Source: Selaginella tamariscina
Lineage: Eukaryota > Streptophyta > Lycopodiopsida > Selaginellales > Selaginellaceae
Reading direction: 5' to 3'
Assembly: GCA_003024785.1 (NCBI GenBank)
Contig: PUQB01000114.1
Coordinates: 1-64,000, forward strand
Length of the DNA: 64,000 nucleotides
Positions 11,600 through 21,973 of this stretch are shown here, piece after piece. Position 1 is the stretch's first letter. Each line of letters opens with the position of its first letter. The position numbers and the translations under genes were made by a program. The notes under the pieces were generated by a model. It did not search any database. It saw nothing but the letters and a program-made list of their open reading frames with translations, and was not told the DNA's origin.

Positions 11600-12260
11600 C
11601 GTTGTTGCGTACTTGACCGGTGCTGTTCCAGTAGTTAAAAATATTCAATATCTTGAAGATATCCTTCGTAATTTCCATGCTTTGGTGGTTGTTCTGTTGT
11701 ACCTGGAATAAGTTAGCATCTGGTAGTTCATCATTCACGCCAACACCTTCTTCTTCATTCGTAATACGACTTAGGAAATCTGCTTGTTGGTGTAATTTGC
11801 CTGGTTTGTGAATGATTTGAAAATCGAACTCCTGTAATAATAAAAACCAGCGTACTAATCTTCCTTCTAGCTTAGTCTTGCTTAACAAATGTGTCAAAGC
11901 TTGATGAACAATGAACTTGACTTTGTTTGCAAGCAAATAATGTCGAAATTTCTTTGCTGCATAAACCATTCCGAGAGCCTCTTTTCCGTAGTCGTGTAAT
12001 TTTCTTCTGCAGGTGCTAACCGTCGACTTGCGTAATATAATGGTCGATCTTTCCCATCTTCCTGGGTTTGCGTTAATATGCATCCGATAGCGTATGACGA
12101 TGCGTCCACTTGTACATGAAACTCCTGTTGCCAATTTGGACTCGCTAAAATAGGAGCCTTCATTAATGCCTGCTTTAGTGTATTGAAACTCTGTTCGCAT
12201 TGCGCATCCCATTTGAATGGTTGCGTTTTCCTCAACAGCATAGTTAATGGCTTCGCTATT
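11600..12260 (-). pseudogene. RNase H domain of the Athila/Tat-like element
   Basis: RNase H removes the RNA strand of the cDNA hybrid. Visible parts are …FHVQVDASSYAIGCIL (first Asp), …PLYYASRRLAPAE…, then in a second frame …EALGMVYAAKKFRHYLL…, …HLLSKTKLEGRLVRW and …KPGKLHQQADFLSR. The final Asp of the ADFLSR motif is retained. A one-base shift near 11990 separates the halves. An acidic, Gln-rich linker toward integrase follows. Confidence 0.8.
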
Positions 12261-13000
12261 GCTGCATAATTTTTGATAAATCTTCGATGATATCCCATCT
12301 TCCCTAAAAGCCGTCGTACTCCACTTACGTCTTTAGGTGGTTGCATTGTTTGTATGACTTTGATTTTATCTTGATCCACCATTATTCCGTCCTTGCATAT
12401 AATGTGCCCAAGCAAAATCCCTGATCTCACGGAAAACACGCACTTCTCCGGATTAAGAGCTATATTGTTCAATCGGCATTTCCCGAAACACTTCGTTAAA
12501 CAGTCCAGTGTATATCTTGTGCTCCATAAATACTGAAATCATCCAAGAAAACTTTCATAAACGTGGTCAAATAATCCCGGAATGTTTCGCTAACCAAACG
12601 TTGAAAGGTAAATGGTGCATTACATAGCCCAAAAGGCATAACGCGATACGCATATGTACCCCAAGGACTGATGAATGCCGTTTTCGGTTGATCCTCAGGA
12701 TCTACTTGAACTTGGTTGTATCCTGAAAATCCGTCCAGAAAAGAGTACATTTCATGTCCTGCTACTGTATCCAACAATTCTTCGGTGAATGGTATTGGGT
12801 ACGTATCCGCTTCGTTACATCATTCAACTTCTTATAATTGACGCAGATACGTAATTTGCCATTCTTCTTTGGGACTACGACTATTGGTGATAACCATTGC
12901 GGGTTTTCAATTGGATATATGAATCCAGCCTGTAATAACTTGTCCACTTCTTCTCTCACTTTCGCTAAAAATGTTGGATTCATTCGTATGCTTGCTGTTT
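12260..13000 (-). pseudogene. Reverse transcriptase of the Athila/Tat-like element
   Basis: Motifs read in order on the - strand: a helix with …GFIYPIENPQWLSPIVVV, …LRICVNYKKLN, …YSFLDGFSGYNQV, …[13 protein letters not shown], the catalytic FLDD at about 12538-12549, and …LGHIICKDGIMVD…. The thumb ends at …YHRRFIKNYAAIAKPL. FLDD followed by FSIYG is typical of the Athila/Tat branch. Shifts near 12770 and 12490 break the frame. It would copy element RNA into cDNA in cytoplasmic virus-like particles. Confidence 0.85.
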
Positions 13001-13366
13001 CCTCGGAACTGCATGTGGTAATAGTTCTATCTTATGAGTACAAATCGTAGGTGGAACTCCCTTAAGATCCTCGTAGCTCCATGCAAAAACATCTGCATTT
13101 TGACGTAGTACTGCTATCAATTGTCTTCGGTATTCCGGCTCGAGATCAACTGCTATTCGTACTTTTCGTGGTCCATATTCACTTGTTTTAATTTCAACTT
13201 CTTCAGTCTTCTCATTCGTAGTAATTTCCAGTTTTTGTTGAGTACGTATCTTCTGTTCATTCTGTCTCGAATTGTAACTGTTGCTGCAAGGTTGTTTAAA
13301 CTTATCCGTTAGTCCAAGAGTATTCATATGTTGCTGTTGTTGATCACTAGTTACTGTCTTCTCCAT
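13000..13366 (-). pseudogene. Protease-RT linker of the polyprotein
   Basis: This charged frame continues into the conserved pre-RT segment …RRQLIAVLRQNADVFAWSYE (the 'FAWSYEDL' motif common in plant gypsy polyproteins). It is the spacer between protease and RT of the same element. Confidence 0.7.
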
Positions 13367-13599
13367 TTTCTTCTTCCGGCGTCATCTGGTATAAATCCGC
13401 TTGTGCTATCTCTATGAGGTCTGGATTACTTTCGAATAGGAGTTTTTCTTCTTCCTTGTTCAAGCCGTAATGCCAGTCGAAATCCTCCATTTGCAATGGT
13501 CGGTCGGTCGTCCTATTGGTTTCTTCTGCTGCGTTCGAACAACCGCTTCTCGTCCACTCTTATAGAGTACCATTTCGTCATGCTCCCAATTATGTCGTA

Positions 13600-13910
13600 C
13601 TTTTGCATCCTTAACCATGGTCTTCCAGCAATATTTGGTATGGTTTACTAGTCTGCTCGATACGTAATACGACTAAAGATACCTTAAACTTGATTCCTGC
13701 AATTTCCATACACACAGATCTGATTATACCAATGGGTCTTACTTTCCTCTGATCAGCCATCCGTACCAAGAAAGGCGCATTTTCAATAGGCCCAAGACCC
13801 AATTGTTTGCAAATCTGCTCTTCAATTATGTTCACTCCTGAACCTCCATCAATAGGTATATTCTGAATATTTTTTTACCAATTCGAGCCGTAATCATTGG
13901 CACCTCCTCA
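13600..13910 (-). pseudogene. Aspartic protease of the Athila/Tat-like element
   Basis: The - strand reads NIPIDGGSGVNIIEEQ, the Asp-Gly-Gly form of the retroviral aspartic protease active site usual in Athila/Tat elements. It is followed by …RPIGIIRSVCMEIAGIKF. The frame ends at about 13611; the flap and C-terminal part are decayed. The enzyme would process the Gag-Pol polyprotein. Confidence 0.7.
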
Positions 13911-14265
13911 TCCCAGTCCTTCTCGTCTGTAAGAACTTCCGTGGTATTCACTCCTACCTGACTTGTATCGTTTGAATATTACTCATGTCCAAAGCATTTG
14001 TTATCTGTGTTCGTAAAAATGGTGCTAATGTCAGTAACTCCCTTATAGTTAACTGTACAGGTTGTTGCAGAATCACAGCAACAATACGATCTCCAAGTGG
14101 TACGTTGATGTGGATTGCTGTGAATGCGTGCTCATTTCATTAGTCATCGAGTCTTGATTTTCCCCTTGTTGCATTTTCTGAATTTGATCAGTTACTCGTT
14201 GTACTGTAGCCTTTTCTTTCTCCCAATTCTTGCGTATTGGTTCCTCTTTGCTTGGCTCCATTCGT
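13911..14265 (-). pseudogene. Gag-protease linker
   Basis: Low-complexity hydrophilic - strand frames (Glu/Lys/Gln-rich, e.g. …QIQKMQQGENQ…) join the zinc knuckles to the protease. There is no defined domain. Confidence 0.4.
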
Positions 14266-14850
14266 ACTCGCTTGGCTCGTGTTACCGCATACGTCTCAGT
14301 TGAGGGTAGTTCTGCATCTTGCTCCCATTTACACTCGTAATTTTGTTCGTGCTGGTCATCTGGTAGTCATTCTCTTGTTGAACTTCAATTCTCCGTGTTG
14401 CTGGTTCAGTGGATGATGTTCCGGTGTTAAATTCACGTTGTGGACATTCTGGTGAATAATGTCCCAATCCCCACATGTGTAACAAGCGAATATTGTTAAG
14501 TCGATTACATTCAGTAGAATAGTGTCCTTTTTTCCACATCTAAAACATGTCACATTCGGATTCTGTCCTCGTAATGCTGGTGGAGGTGGTATTGGTGGTA
14601 ATAACGGTGGTCCTGACTGTGCCGGAGCTGGTAACAAAGGCTGTCCTCTGTGGTACCTCCATATTATTACTTTGCCGGTAGAATGCTCCGGATTCACGGG
14701 GAAATCTCCTTCCATTTCCATTTCTGCGTTCCCCATTATACGATCTTTGTGGATAGTCGTATGAATTAGCATTCCATGGTTGTGGATAATCGTATGAGTT
14801 AGCATTCCGATTGTTGTTTCCATCTAGGTGGTGGTGGAAAATTGTCAGTA
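14266..14850 (-). pseudogene. Gag C-terminus with two zinc knuckles, Athila/Tat-like element
   Basis: Nucleocapsid-type CCHC boxes are visible: CFRCGKKGHYSTEC when the shift near 14510 is followed, and a second knuckle ending …GLGHYSPEC. They are preceded by a Pro-rich linker and Asn/Arg/Tyr-rich sequence. These bind genomic RNA in the particle. The upstream gag is lost at the chromovirus junction. A diverged copy of the same segment appears at 16085-16430. Confidence 0.7.
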
Positions 14851-14859
14851 CGGGCCAAA

Positions 14860-15285
14860 TGGAACGCACAATTCAGACTCTAGAACAATATCTCTAGTGT
14901 TTCATTTCTCATCTGCGTACAACAACATGGCACACTCATCCACAGGTGTGTCGCCATCAGACTCTAGAACAATATCTCCGGTGATCATCTGTGTACAACA
15001 ACATGGTACACTCATCCATAGGTGTGTCGCCATCAACACTTGGGCCCATTTCACATCATTGAGAGACTATCTAATGTGATGTTTCATCTCGAGCTTCCAC
15101 CAACCATTCGGATCCATCCCGTGTTCCATGTCTCTTTGTTGGAACCTTATCATGCTCCTTCTAAACCCGGCTCATCGAACGCACTTGGGAGCATGCTGCT
15201 CCTGATCTTGTTACCAAGTTCCATCATTAGTGAACGCACTTGGGAGCCTGCTGCTCCTGATCTTGTTACCAAGTTCCATCATTAG
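14860..15285 (+). pseudogene. Chromovirus integrase C-terminus and chromodomain start
   Basis: Readable pieces are [11 protein letters not shown], then an internal direct repeat (14877-14955 and 14957-15034, each with the same CAACAACATGG core). The C-terminal domain follows: [20 protein letters not shown], then the chromodomain tail [18 protein letters not shown]. The central part of the chromodomain (Y.VKWKGY) is deleted here. The chromodomain normally reads histone marks and steers integration. Confidence 0.7.
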
Positions 15286-15700
15286 TGAACGCACTTGGGA
15301 GCCTGCTGCTCCTGATCTTGTTACCAAGTTCCATCATCAATATCCTGATCTTGTTACTGAGTTCCATCATCAGCGAACGCACTTGGGAGCCTGCTGCTCC
15401 TGATCTTGTTACCGAGTTCCATCATCAATATCCTGCTGCTGCTGATCTTGTTACCGAGTTCCATCATCAATATCCTACTACTGCTGATCTTTTTATCGAG
15501 TTCCATCATCAATATCCTGCTGCTGCTGATCTTGTTACGAGTTTCCATCATCAATATCCTGCTGCTGCTGATCTTGTTACCGAGTTCCATCATCAATATC
15601 CTACTACTGCTGATCTTTTTATCGAGTTCCATCATCAATATCCCGCAAAACCTATATCGAGTTCCATCATCAATATCCCGCAAAACCTAAACCAATGATG
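15176..15700 (+). repeat. Tandem amplification of the chromodomain tail
   Basis: Repeats of two nested sizes are seen. The unit beginning GAACGCACTTGGGAGC occurs at 15176, 15231, 15286 and 15374. From about 15390 a 42-bp unit encodes DLVTEFHHQYPAAA and variants such as DLFIEFHHQYPTTA at least six times in one open frame. The repeated peptide is the last helix of the chromodomain plus its Tyr-Pro end. Confidence 0.85.
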
Positions 15701-15728
15701 CGCAGTGCTCATCATCGAGGGGGGATAG

Positions 15729-16080
15729 TGTAAGGATCATGGGTAATTTTTTGTCTTTCACAGGACTTGAACCTGAACCCTTTCCACACACACATATGTG
15801 TTAGCTAACTTGTCCATATGATCCTAGATGCTAAATTACACCATCAACAACAAGGTGTATTCATATGCATGTTCCAGACCAGTTGTGGACCACACATTCC
15901 AGACTAGTTGCACACAATCCTCATGACCTCAGATATATAAACAAGGTTCCAGTTCCAGGTTTATCAGAATTATTCAATACCAGTCTTCGGCCTTGTGTTT
16001 CATTTTGTATTCATTTCTCTCTTGAATACAATCTCTCCTTTCAACTCCAAAGGTTTCGCCCTTTGCACAAGGTCGTGATA
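15729..16080 (+). repeat. 3' LTR of the chromovirus fragment
   Basis: It starts TGTAAGGATCATG right after the purine-rich GAGGGGGGATAG and ends …AAGGTCGTGATA. It matches the 47609-48029 and 53512-53898 LTRs (there in - orientation), including the repeated 'TTCCAGACYAGTTG' segments. Confidence 0.85.
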
Positions 16081-16084
16081 ACAT

Positions 16085-17036
16085 TTGGAATATGTCACAT
16101 TTGGATTTGCACATTGTGGCATTGGTGGAGGCGGTAACAACGGTAATAAGGGTGGTCCGGCTTGCACTAGTGCTGGTAATAAAGATTGCCCTCCCCGAGA
16201 TATCTCTTGAATGTTATTTTTTTAGTAATATGGTCCTAGTTCGTGGGGGTACCTTCTCTCATTTTTGTTCCTCCAATCCCCATTATACGGCCTTTGTGAA
16301 TACTCATATGGGTTTGTACTCCATGTTTGCATCCATTTGGGTGGTGGGTAGCCTTTTTTGGCTAGTGGATAGCCTTTAGCACGTCCGATCATCGGTTGTG
16401 GTTTGTATCCCATACTTCAACACTGCCTTGCTTCATGTCCTACCCTCCACACAATTGACACTTCGGTATCTTGCATTCCAAAGCATTATTTTGATCATTC
16501 TTGCATGTTGTGCAATTACTGTTCTGGTTCATGCTCGTATCTTGGTCTCTTTCTTATGCAGCCTCCATGGTTCACGTTCCTCATCTTCAATGTATCTTAG
16601 TGGTATCAATATTTCGATTTGTTCAGCCTCCTTTATCGCATCTCTCAAATCATGTTGGTTTTGTTAGCGACTTGGAGTTGTAAACTTTCTTATAATCCGT
16701 TAATGTATCATTTCCTTGCCAACTTGTCACTAACATCATCCACCTCATAGCTATTATATATTCTTTGAAATCCACACGTGTAATCTTTTTACACTTCTAT
16801 AGGTCCTTGTTGTAACTCCTGCAACTAGATGCTGGATCTCGCTTGCAATATTTCCTCACATAGTAATTTTTAAATAACATGAGCAATGTGTCGTACTTAT
16901 CAATTGTGGATGGCGTTCTCGCGTAATACAATCACTGGCATTTCCCTTAAGTGTGAAAGGGAATATCTGAAGCTTCTTGAGCTCATTCGTATTTTGTTGG
17001 CTTAGCATGCCTTCTTAAATTGTTGAATATGTCAAT
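16085..17036 (-). pseudogene. Gag C-terminal half, second Athila/Tat-like copy
   Basis: On the - strand a knuckle CQLCGG…GHEARQC is readable across a one-base shift near 16440, followed by Lys/Tyr/Pro-rich repeats (…AKKGYPPPK…). Frame breaks are frequent. The gag body upstream (16500-17036) is decayed, with cysteine-rich scraps. It overlaps in content with the gag end of the first copy at moderate identity. Confidence 0.5.
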
Positions 17037-17041
17037 TCGTA
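17037..17041. repeat. Target-site duplication, left copy (TCGTA)
   Basis: TCGTA precedes the LTR TG and is repeated exactly at 18678-18682 after the terminal CA. Confidence 0.85.
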
Positions 17042-18677
17042 TGTCAGAGTTTTAACCCGAAGGGCCAACACGTGACAACACGTGGTGCTAAGTGGCCATT
17101 CAGCGTCATCACCCTGTGTGAGCAACGCTAAGTCTTCCAAGATAACCTTAAGAGTCTGACTCAGAGGCCCAATTAGGCAGAAGCTTAGAGTCCTACCCTA
17201 GAATGACCATCCCTGAACCCTAAAGGATAATCCAAGTAGACTTTAGGATCTATCCCAATAAACCTAGACAGGCTCATGCCCTAACCACAAAGGAGATGTG
17301 TCTCACACATGCCTCCGTGACAGAGCTAAGGCATTGTCACTTACCCCGTGAGGAATCACCCTCATTCGGGAGAAAACCCCTTTAGGGAGACAAAGGGTAC
17401 TTGAACATGACTAACCCTTAAGGCCAAGTTATACCCTAGACCTAGGGCTAGTACTTAGTGAGGACATGAGTGTGCGCCGTAGGCGAACACAAATGTTTCT
17501 ACTTAAGCAAACTCCTAAGGCTAGGTTTGAATAACTTTAAGTACATGACTTGCAAGTGTCTCATCATAGGGCTTTTGCTAATGAGCTTAGATTGTTCAAC
17601 CCATAGATCCTAAGGAGACACCCCCTAGCCAGGTGTGCCAAAGCACACCCAGTTACGAGACTTAATCTCCCTTGAGCGAATGCCAGCTTAGCACCTAGTG
17701 TGAACACAAGCATGTATGTTTACTAGAGTATCCAACCCCTTTGTGACAAACCCATGACACAACCCCAAAGGGTGCCTCGAGCATTGTATTGTGTGATGTT
17801 TAGTCTAGTGTCACATCTCCATGTGACACTGCCTTCCCCGATGTGGGCTATCATGCCATAGCCCTTAGATTCAAGAGTTGCACCAAGTGCCATGAACGTG
17901 ACTCCTAAATGCCAACTCTAGAACCCCTTAGTGAACCCTCAGGAACTAGGTAATGTGAACTTATCAAACAAGATCCCACACTCACGGTTGGACAAGAACA
18001 CGAATGTGCCTTGCTTGGCCATGAGTGCTACACTTAACTTGACGTGGAGGAGGAGGCTGGAGACAAGCTTCAAGTTTACCTATGCATGGTTTTATTTAAT
18101 CCAATTGTTATCCTTAATATAGTGAATTTACCCCGAAGGTGGGACGTACCCCTATCATCTAGAAGTTAGGGCAGCACAACAGATTGTGCCTTGACGACAC
18201 AAGCTAAGCTTGCACCAAGAGAAAAGTAATGAGCTCAGTCATGAACCTAGGAACCCTCACTCCTATATACTACCTTATTTATGTGACAGAGCCCCCCCTA
18301 TTTTCATGTTTACATAAGTGGGCTGGCATGAATCTCATTCCCAGAGGGAATATACTTGGTGAGTTATCCATCGACCCCTAAACCTTAACATGTCAAACCT
18401 AGGGGTATTTCTAAACATATCTGACATGCCGAACTCATCAGAACTAGCCATTAACCCAACTAGGACACGGAAAACCAAGTTAAGAGTTTTTTAGATGGAA
18501 GTGCTAGCTTCGCCCAGAGTTTCTTGCAAATACCTAATGGCAGCCGGACCATCACTAGATATCCAAGTGCACTAAGTAGGCCTGTTTCTTCTACACCTAG
18601 GGCTTATTAACATAGTACAATAGGTAACAACAGTCAACATTCAAAGTAAAAGGGGAGTCATAATAAAAACTATGACA
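17042..18677 (-). repeat. Solo LTR of a gypsy element
   Basis: A 1636-bp LTR bounded by TGTCAGAG…CTATGACA with a perfect 5-bp target duplication and no internal sequence, so it is a product of LTR-LTR recombination. It belongs to the same family as the LTR at 37205-38186 (+) and the interrupted LTR at 46439-54417 (-). It interrupts the older gag gene. Confidence 0.9.
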
Positions 18678-18682
18678 TCGTA
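18678..18682. repeat. Target-site duplication, right copy (TCGTA)
   Basis: Exact repeat of 17037-17041. Confidence 0.85.
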
Positions 18683-18779
18683 TCCTCATGCTCCAAGCCT
18701 AAAAAGGTAGAGGGTACTACTTTCCCCTAATTGTTAGTGTCCCCATCATCTCGGGTGCTTCAATCATGGGCAGATCTTA

Positions 18780-19237
18780 GTAATAACGTGTTGGTATGCC
18801 TCTTTCTCTGTATTCATATTCCTCGTTGTTGTCTTCTTCTTCAGTAGACTCGTCATGCTCCAATTGTCATTGCACTACTCCTCGTGCTTCTAACTGCTCC
18901 TTATGCCTCTGCTCCTGTCGTTCCTCCAATCTTCTTTGGGTCTCAATTCCAACTTGCCGTTGTAAGTATCGCTCCTCATTCTCATTGTTGTCCATGTCTT
19001 ATCTCCTCGTATCGTTGACGTTCTACAAGAATATGTCGGTAATCATCCATTCAACTACTACTAAAAGCAACAAATCCATTCTCGTGCGTTTTTTATTGAG
19101 CGTTCTTTCGTCTTTGTGACAATTGACCTGATCGAATTAAGTATTCGCTTCGGAGTCTGTGGAAAGCCTCAAATTTTTTCTTCTGCCATAATTTCTCTTC
19201 TAACTCTAACACTTCCTTAGGTATTGGCCTATCCATT
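18780..19237 (-). pseudogene. Gag N-terminus, second Athila/Tat-like copy
   Basis: A - strand frame begins with MDRPIPKEVLELEEKLWQ and continues as a highly charged, Glu/Gln/Arg-rich region with coiled-coil character (…ETQRRLEERQEQRHKEQL…), interrupted by stops near 19120 and 19020. Position just inside the LTR and composition fit the start of gag. No capsid core is recognisable here. Confidence 0.45.
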
Positions 19238-19269
19238 CTGGTACATCCCTACATACACCTAGTTAGTTA

Positions 19270-19839
19270 TACGACCATCCCTCCATGGTCACCATAATAA
19301 GAAATAATGAGATAGAATGGAGATTAAACTTTAGAAGGTCAGAATAGGATAAGGATGAATAGGTATGTAATAGGTAGAGTACTGCGATCCTGTCACAGTA
19401 GTACAGAGACAATAGTATACATCAAAACAAAAAAATAAGCAAGAAAAGATGCAATGAGAGTAAGATGAAACTTATATTATGTCCACCACACAACACATAG
19501 TACAATATACAATATACTCGGGATACTTTACTAGTCCTATCTTGGTCTATTTATACCCTTACTCCAATTCCTACTAGTAGTTATTGTAACTTCCTCTCAT
19601 CCTTATCCATTCAGTTGTGTAACTTTCTCCTTATCGTTATGGATAAGCCATATTCTGCTTAGTTTACTGATACATATTCCATCTCAATCTTTGTACTACA
19701 ATAGTGACTCATAATTCTATGTTCCCATTCGACTCTCGTTTTTCATAATATGTATTGTTTTTGGTGTTTTTTCCATTATATGCCCAAAGAAAAAACATAA
19801 CTAGAAATCTCCTACATGATTAATTATGATCCTAACATG
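19270..19839 (-). repeat. Diverged LTR of the second Athila/Tat-like copy
   Basis: It aligns through most of its length with 7523-8113, for example the shared core TATACTCGGGATAC and TGGTCTATTTATACCC, and ends …CCTAACA at 19839. The outer boundary at the left is approximate because the TGTTA end is not preserved. No matching target duplication was found. Confidence 0.75.
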
Positions 19840-20425
19840 TTACAAAGAGGACTTCTATGCTATTTAATTAGGTGATCATGATGTACTTGACTCAAGTGAT
19901 TCTTAGGTAAGGATTTTGATATCTTATCTTCTCTTTGAATTGCTTGTTGGTGTACTACATTTGTTAAACATTAAGTTAATGATTGTTGGTCCTTGTTGCA
20001 TTGACTTGTCATCTTGAAACTCCTAGTACTGAGTGTTTTGTAGAAGTGCCTTTGCAATCATCACAACAATCATCATAAAATATTGTGGGACTTATAACCT
20101 CTTGCAAATAACTAGTTGTTATGTTTCATTTCTTCATGATTTATTTTTGAGATCTAAATAGCTTCCACAAGCGTTTTTCCCTACATAAATTTAATAAATC
20201 TTAAAGAATGTTGTTATTAAATTAGAAATTTTATTTATCTTGTGTATAAAGTTTTCTTCTTCTAGAAGCTCTTGCATGACAACCACAAGCTTAGGTACTT
20301 CTAGTTCAAGGAACTTGGCCTTCTTTCCTAATGCTCGTTGTTTTTGAATTCCTAAAAACATTGTTATGCCTTGACTTTTGTTGGAGCATTTAACCATTCC
20401 TTGCATAGCTTAATAGTTGTTGGTC
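19840..20425. other. No supported gene
   Basis: AT-rich DNA. A - strand frame at 20191-20406 (Lys/Glu/Leu-rich) lacks any recognisable domain or support and is probably a chance frame. Confidence 0.4.
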
Positions 20426-20520
20426 ATGCTATTCGGGTTGTGTAATGCTCCAGTAATTTTTTGCATAATAATGAATGATGTATTTAGGGACTTTTTTTAA
20501 CGAGTTCGTAGTTAACAACT
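20426..20520 (+). pseudogene. Gypsy RT fragment
   Basis: A short + strand match to the RT at 34995-35080: it reads FGLCNAPVIFC and then NDVFRDFF. The shared 'attcgggttgtg.aatgctccag' stretch shows direct kinship with the chromovirus-type RT. No flanking RT motifs remain. Confidence 0.75.
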
Positions 20521-21970
20521 TGCAAATTAGAATGTGGTTAGGGAGGTTTACTTTATTATTTAAAGAAGGAGAAGTCATGTGTCTTTCATTTCAAATAAAG
20601 CCTACATATTACACACACAACACACAAATATATAGATGTAGAACATCAATAAGAACATTTTCTTTAACAAGTACAATTCAATTATCCCCTTGATTATACA
20701 TTTTTAAGACAAATGATGATAAAACTCCATCCCTAAGACAAAATAAAATTCCGTCATGTTCAATATTATCAAGTCAACTTTCCTTTCCATCCACGGATTC
20801 AAACATCAATTGCCCTAGCTACAGTTGATGTGGGAAATTAATAAATTTGCACCACATTAACTCTTGTACTAGATTTAATGTGGATTTCCTCACCTTTACC
20901 CCATTAGTGCATAAAATGTAAACAACCTTTACATTCAAATCATATGTTCAATTCATGTTCAAAAATTCTTTCTTTGTCAAATTATCTTACTATCGCGTTT
21001 TATTATTAAAAGATGAATTGTCAATTACATCCATTCTTTTAGTCTTTTTAATAAAAATTGGTTATGATCCATTAAATACTTTATTAATTAAGCTAGTAGT
21101 TGTTGTAATTGGCCACTCAATTGTTACCTATGGAATGTTGTTGATAAATCTTTTAGGTGTTCAAGAATGTGTGACCTTGTTTTCATAAATCATAGTTTTG
21201 CTTTATTATTGAACAAATGTACACATGGTGCAACATTTAACTATCCTATTTTACGCCTACAAAAATCTCTCTCCTAAGTTAAGTATGCAAAGCGAGTTAC
21301 TTGTGATTGATTGTTCTGGAACTCTATGAATTGCCCACTTTATTTGGTTAATATCTTCTTCAATTACCATTTTGCAGGTACCAATTGATCTTTTTCCAAA
21401 CTTGATGTTACATTTGGAATTGAAGTCACAAATGAGGATATTTGCACTCACATGTTTTGGATAGTGTGTGTCGTTGGATCCGATTTAAATGTCCTGCAAT
21501 CTTATTTCCTCTCGTACACTGTACATTCATTACCTAATTTCTAACCATCTTTGTTGCAAAATTATGTTTGAAAACTTTGTGATGAACATTAAAAACATTT
21601 GCTTGTGTCATCCTCTCCCTTTTACCATAAACATTAAGAGTCAATTAGTGTTACATAAAGGACTCCTATGTATTTCTCTCCCTTAGTCATAAAGACTAAC
21701 AACCAATTAGTGTTAACTGAAAGGCTTTTTATACTATCCTCTCTCTTTAACCATAAGAGATTAAGAGACAATTAGTGTAAGAATGTTTTAACCGTTCTTT
21801 TTAATAAGTTTGGTTCTGTTTTTTTGTCATTAACACATGCGGACACAATATATTTTCACAGCTTAAAATCCAACACAAAATTTGTCACCAGGCATATATC
21901 ATACATACATATACACTATCTATATATATTTGTGTGTGTGAGCAAGAGAGTTTAATCAGCTATTATGTAA
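20521..21970. other. AT-rich spacer without genes
   Basis: No coding signal. Three imperfect units of about 60-70 bp lie at 21600-21780, each ending with 'caattagtgt' and preceded by 'ccataaa.a.taa'. Confidence 0.5.
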
Positions 21971-21973
21971 GCA

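Larger units (their letters stand above)
7523..14850 (-). mobile_element. Athila/Tat-like Ty3/gypsy retrotransposon, 5' end missing
   Basis: On the - strand the order is gag zinc knuckles, protease, RT, RNase H, integrase, a long 3' ORF region, polypurine tract and 3' LTR (7523-8113). The RT active site FLDD, the protease start DGGSGVNII and the integrase start [10 protein letters not shown] point to the non-chromodomain Athila/Tat branch. Several frameshifts make it non-autonomous. The 5' part (5' LTR, primer-binding site, N-terminal gag) is replaced at about 14850 by a chromovirus fragment in the opposite orientation. Confidence 0.85.
14850..16080 (+). mobile_element. 3' fragment of a chromovirus (integrase tail, chromodomain repeats, 3' LTR)
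   Basis: Only the 3' end of a + strand gypsy chromovirus is present. It starts inside the integrase near the catalytic Glu (…[11 protein letters not shown] at about 14864) and continues through the C-terminal domain, a reiterated chromodomain end, a polypurine tract and an LTR. It is the same family as the complete element at 47609-53898, with which it shares the integrase tail and LTR. It separates two Athila/Tat-like gag copies. Confidence 0.8.
16081..19839 (-). mobile_element. Second, older Athila/Tat-like element: gag and 5' LTR, split by a solo LTR
   Basis: It has the same family and strand as the 7.5-14.85 kb element but is more diverged. From right to left it holds a 5' LTR (about 19270-19839), a gag start (about 19237), an inserted solo LTR (17042-18677), then gag zinc knuckles and Gly/Asn-rich linker (16085-17036). 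Since its 16085-16360 segment duplicates 14535-14830, the two are separate insertions and not halves of one element. Confidence 0.7.

Noticed and set aside
15354-15683. 109-codon - strand ORF opposite the chromodomain repeats
   Set aside because: It is a shadow of the tandem repeat; the + strand frame matches a known domain.
16981-18700. Gene content in the Pro/Thr-rich reading of the solo LTR
   Set aside because: The sequence is non-coding LTR, repeated at 37.2 and 46.4 kb without frame conservation.
7523-19839. A single 12.3-kb element with LTRs at 7523-8113 and 19270-19839
   Set aside because: The gag zinc-knuckle region is present twice (14535-14830 and 16085-16360), the LTRs are strongly diverged, and the flanks give no common target duplication. 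Two separate elements fit better.
20191-20406. 71-codon - strand ORF with coiled-coil-like composition
   Set aside because: AT-rich context, no homologue within the window and no recognisable domain.
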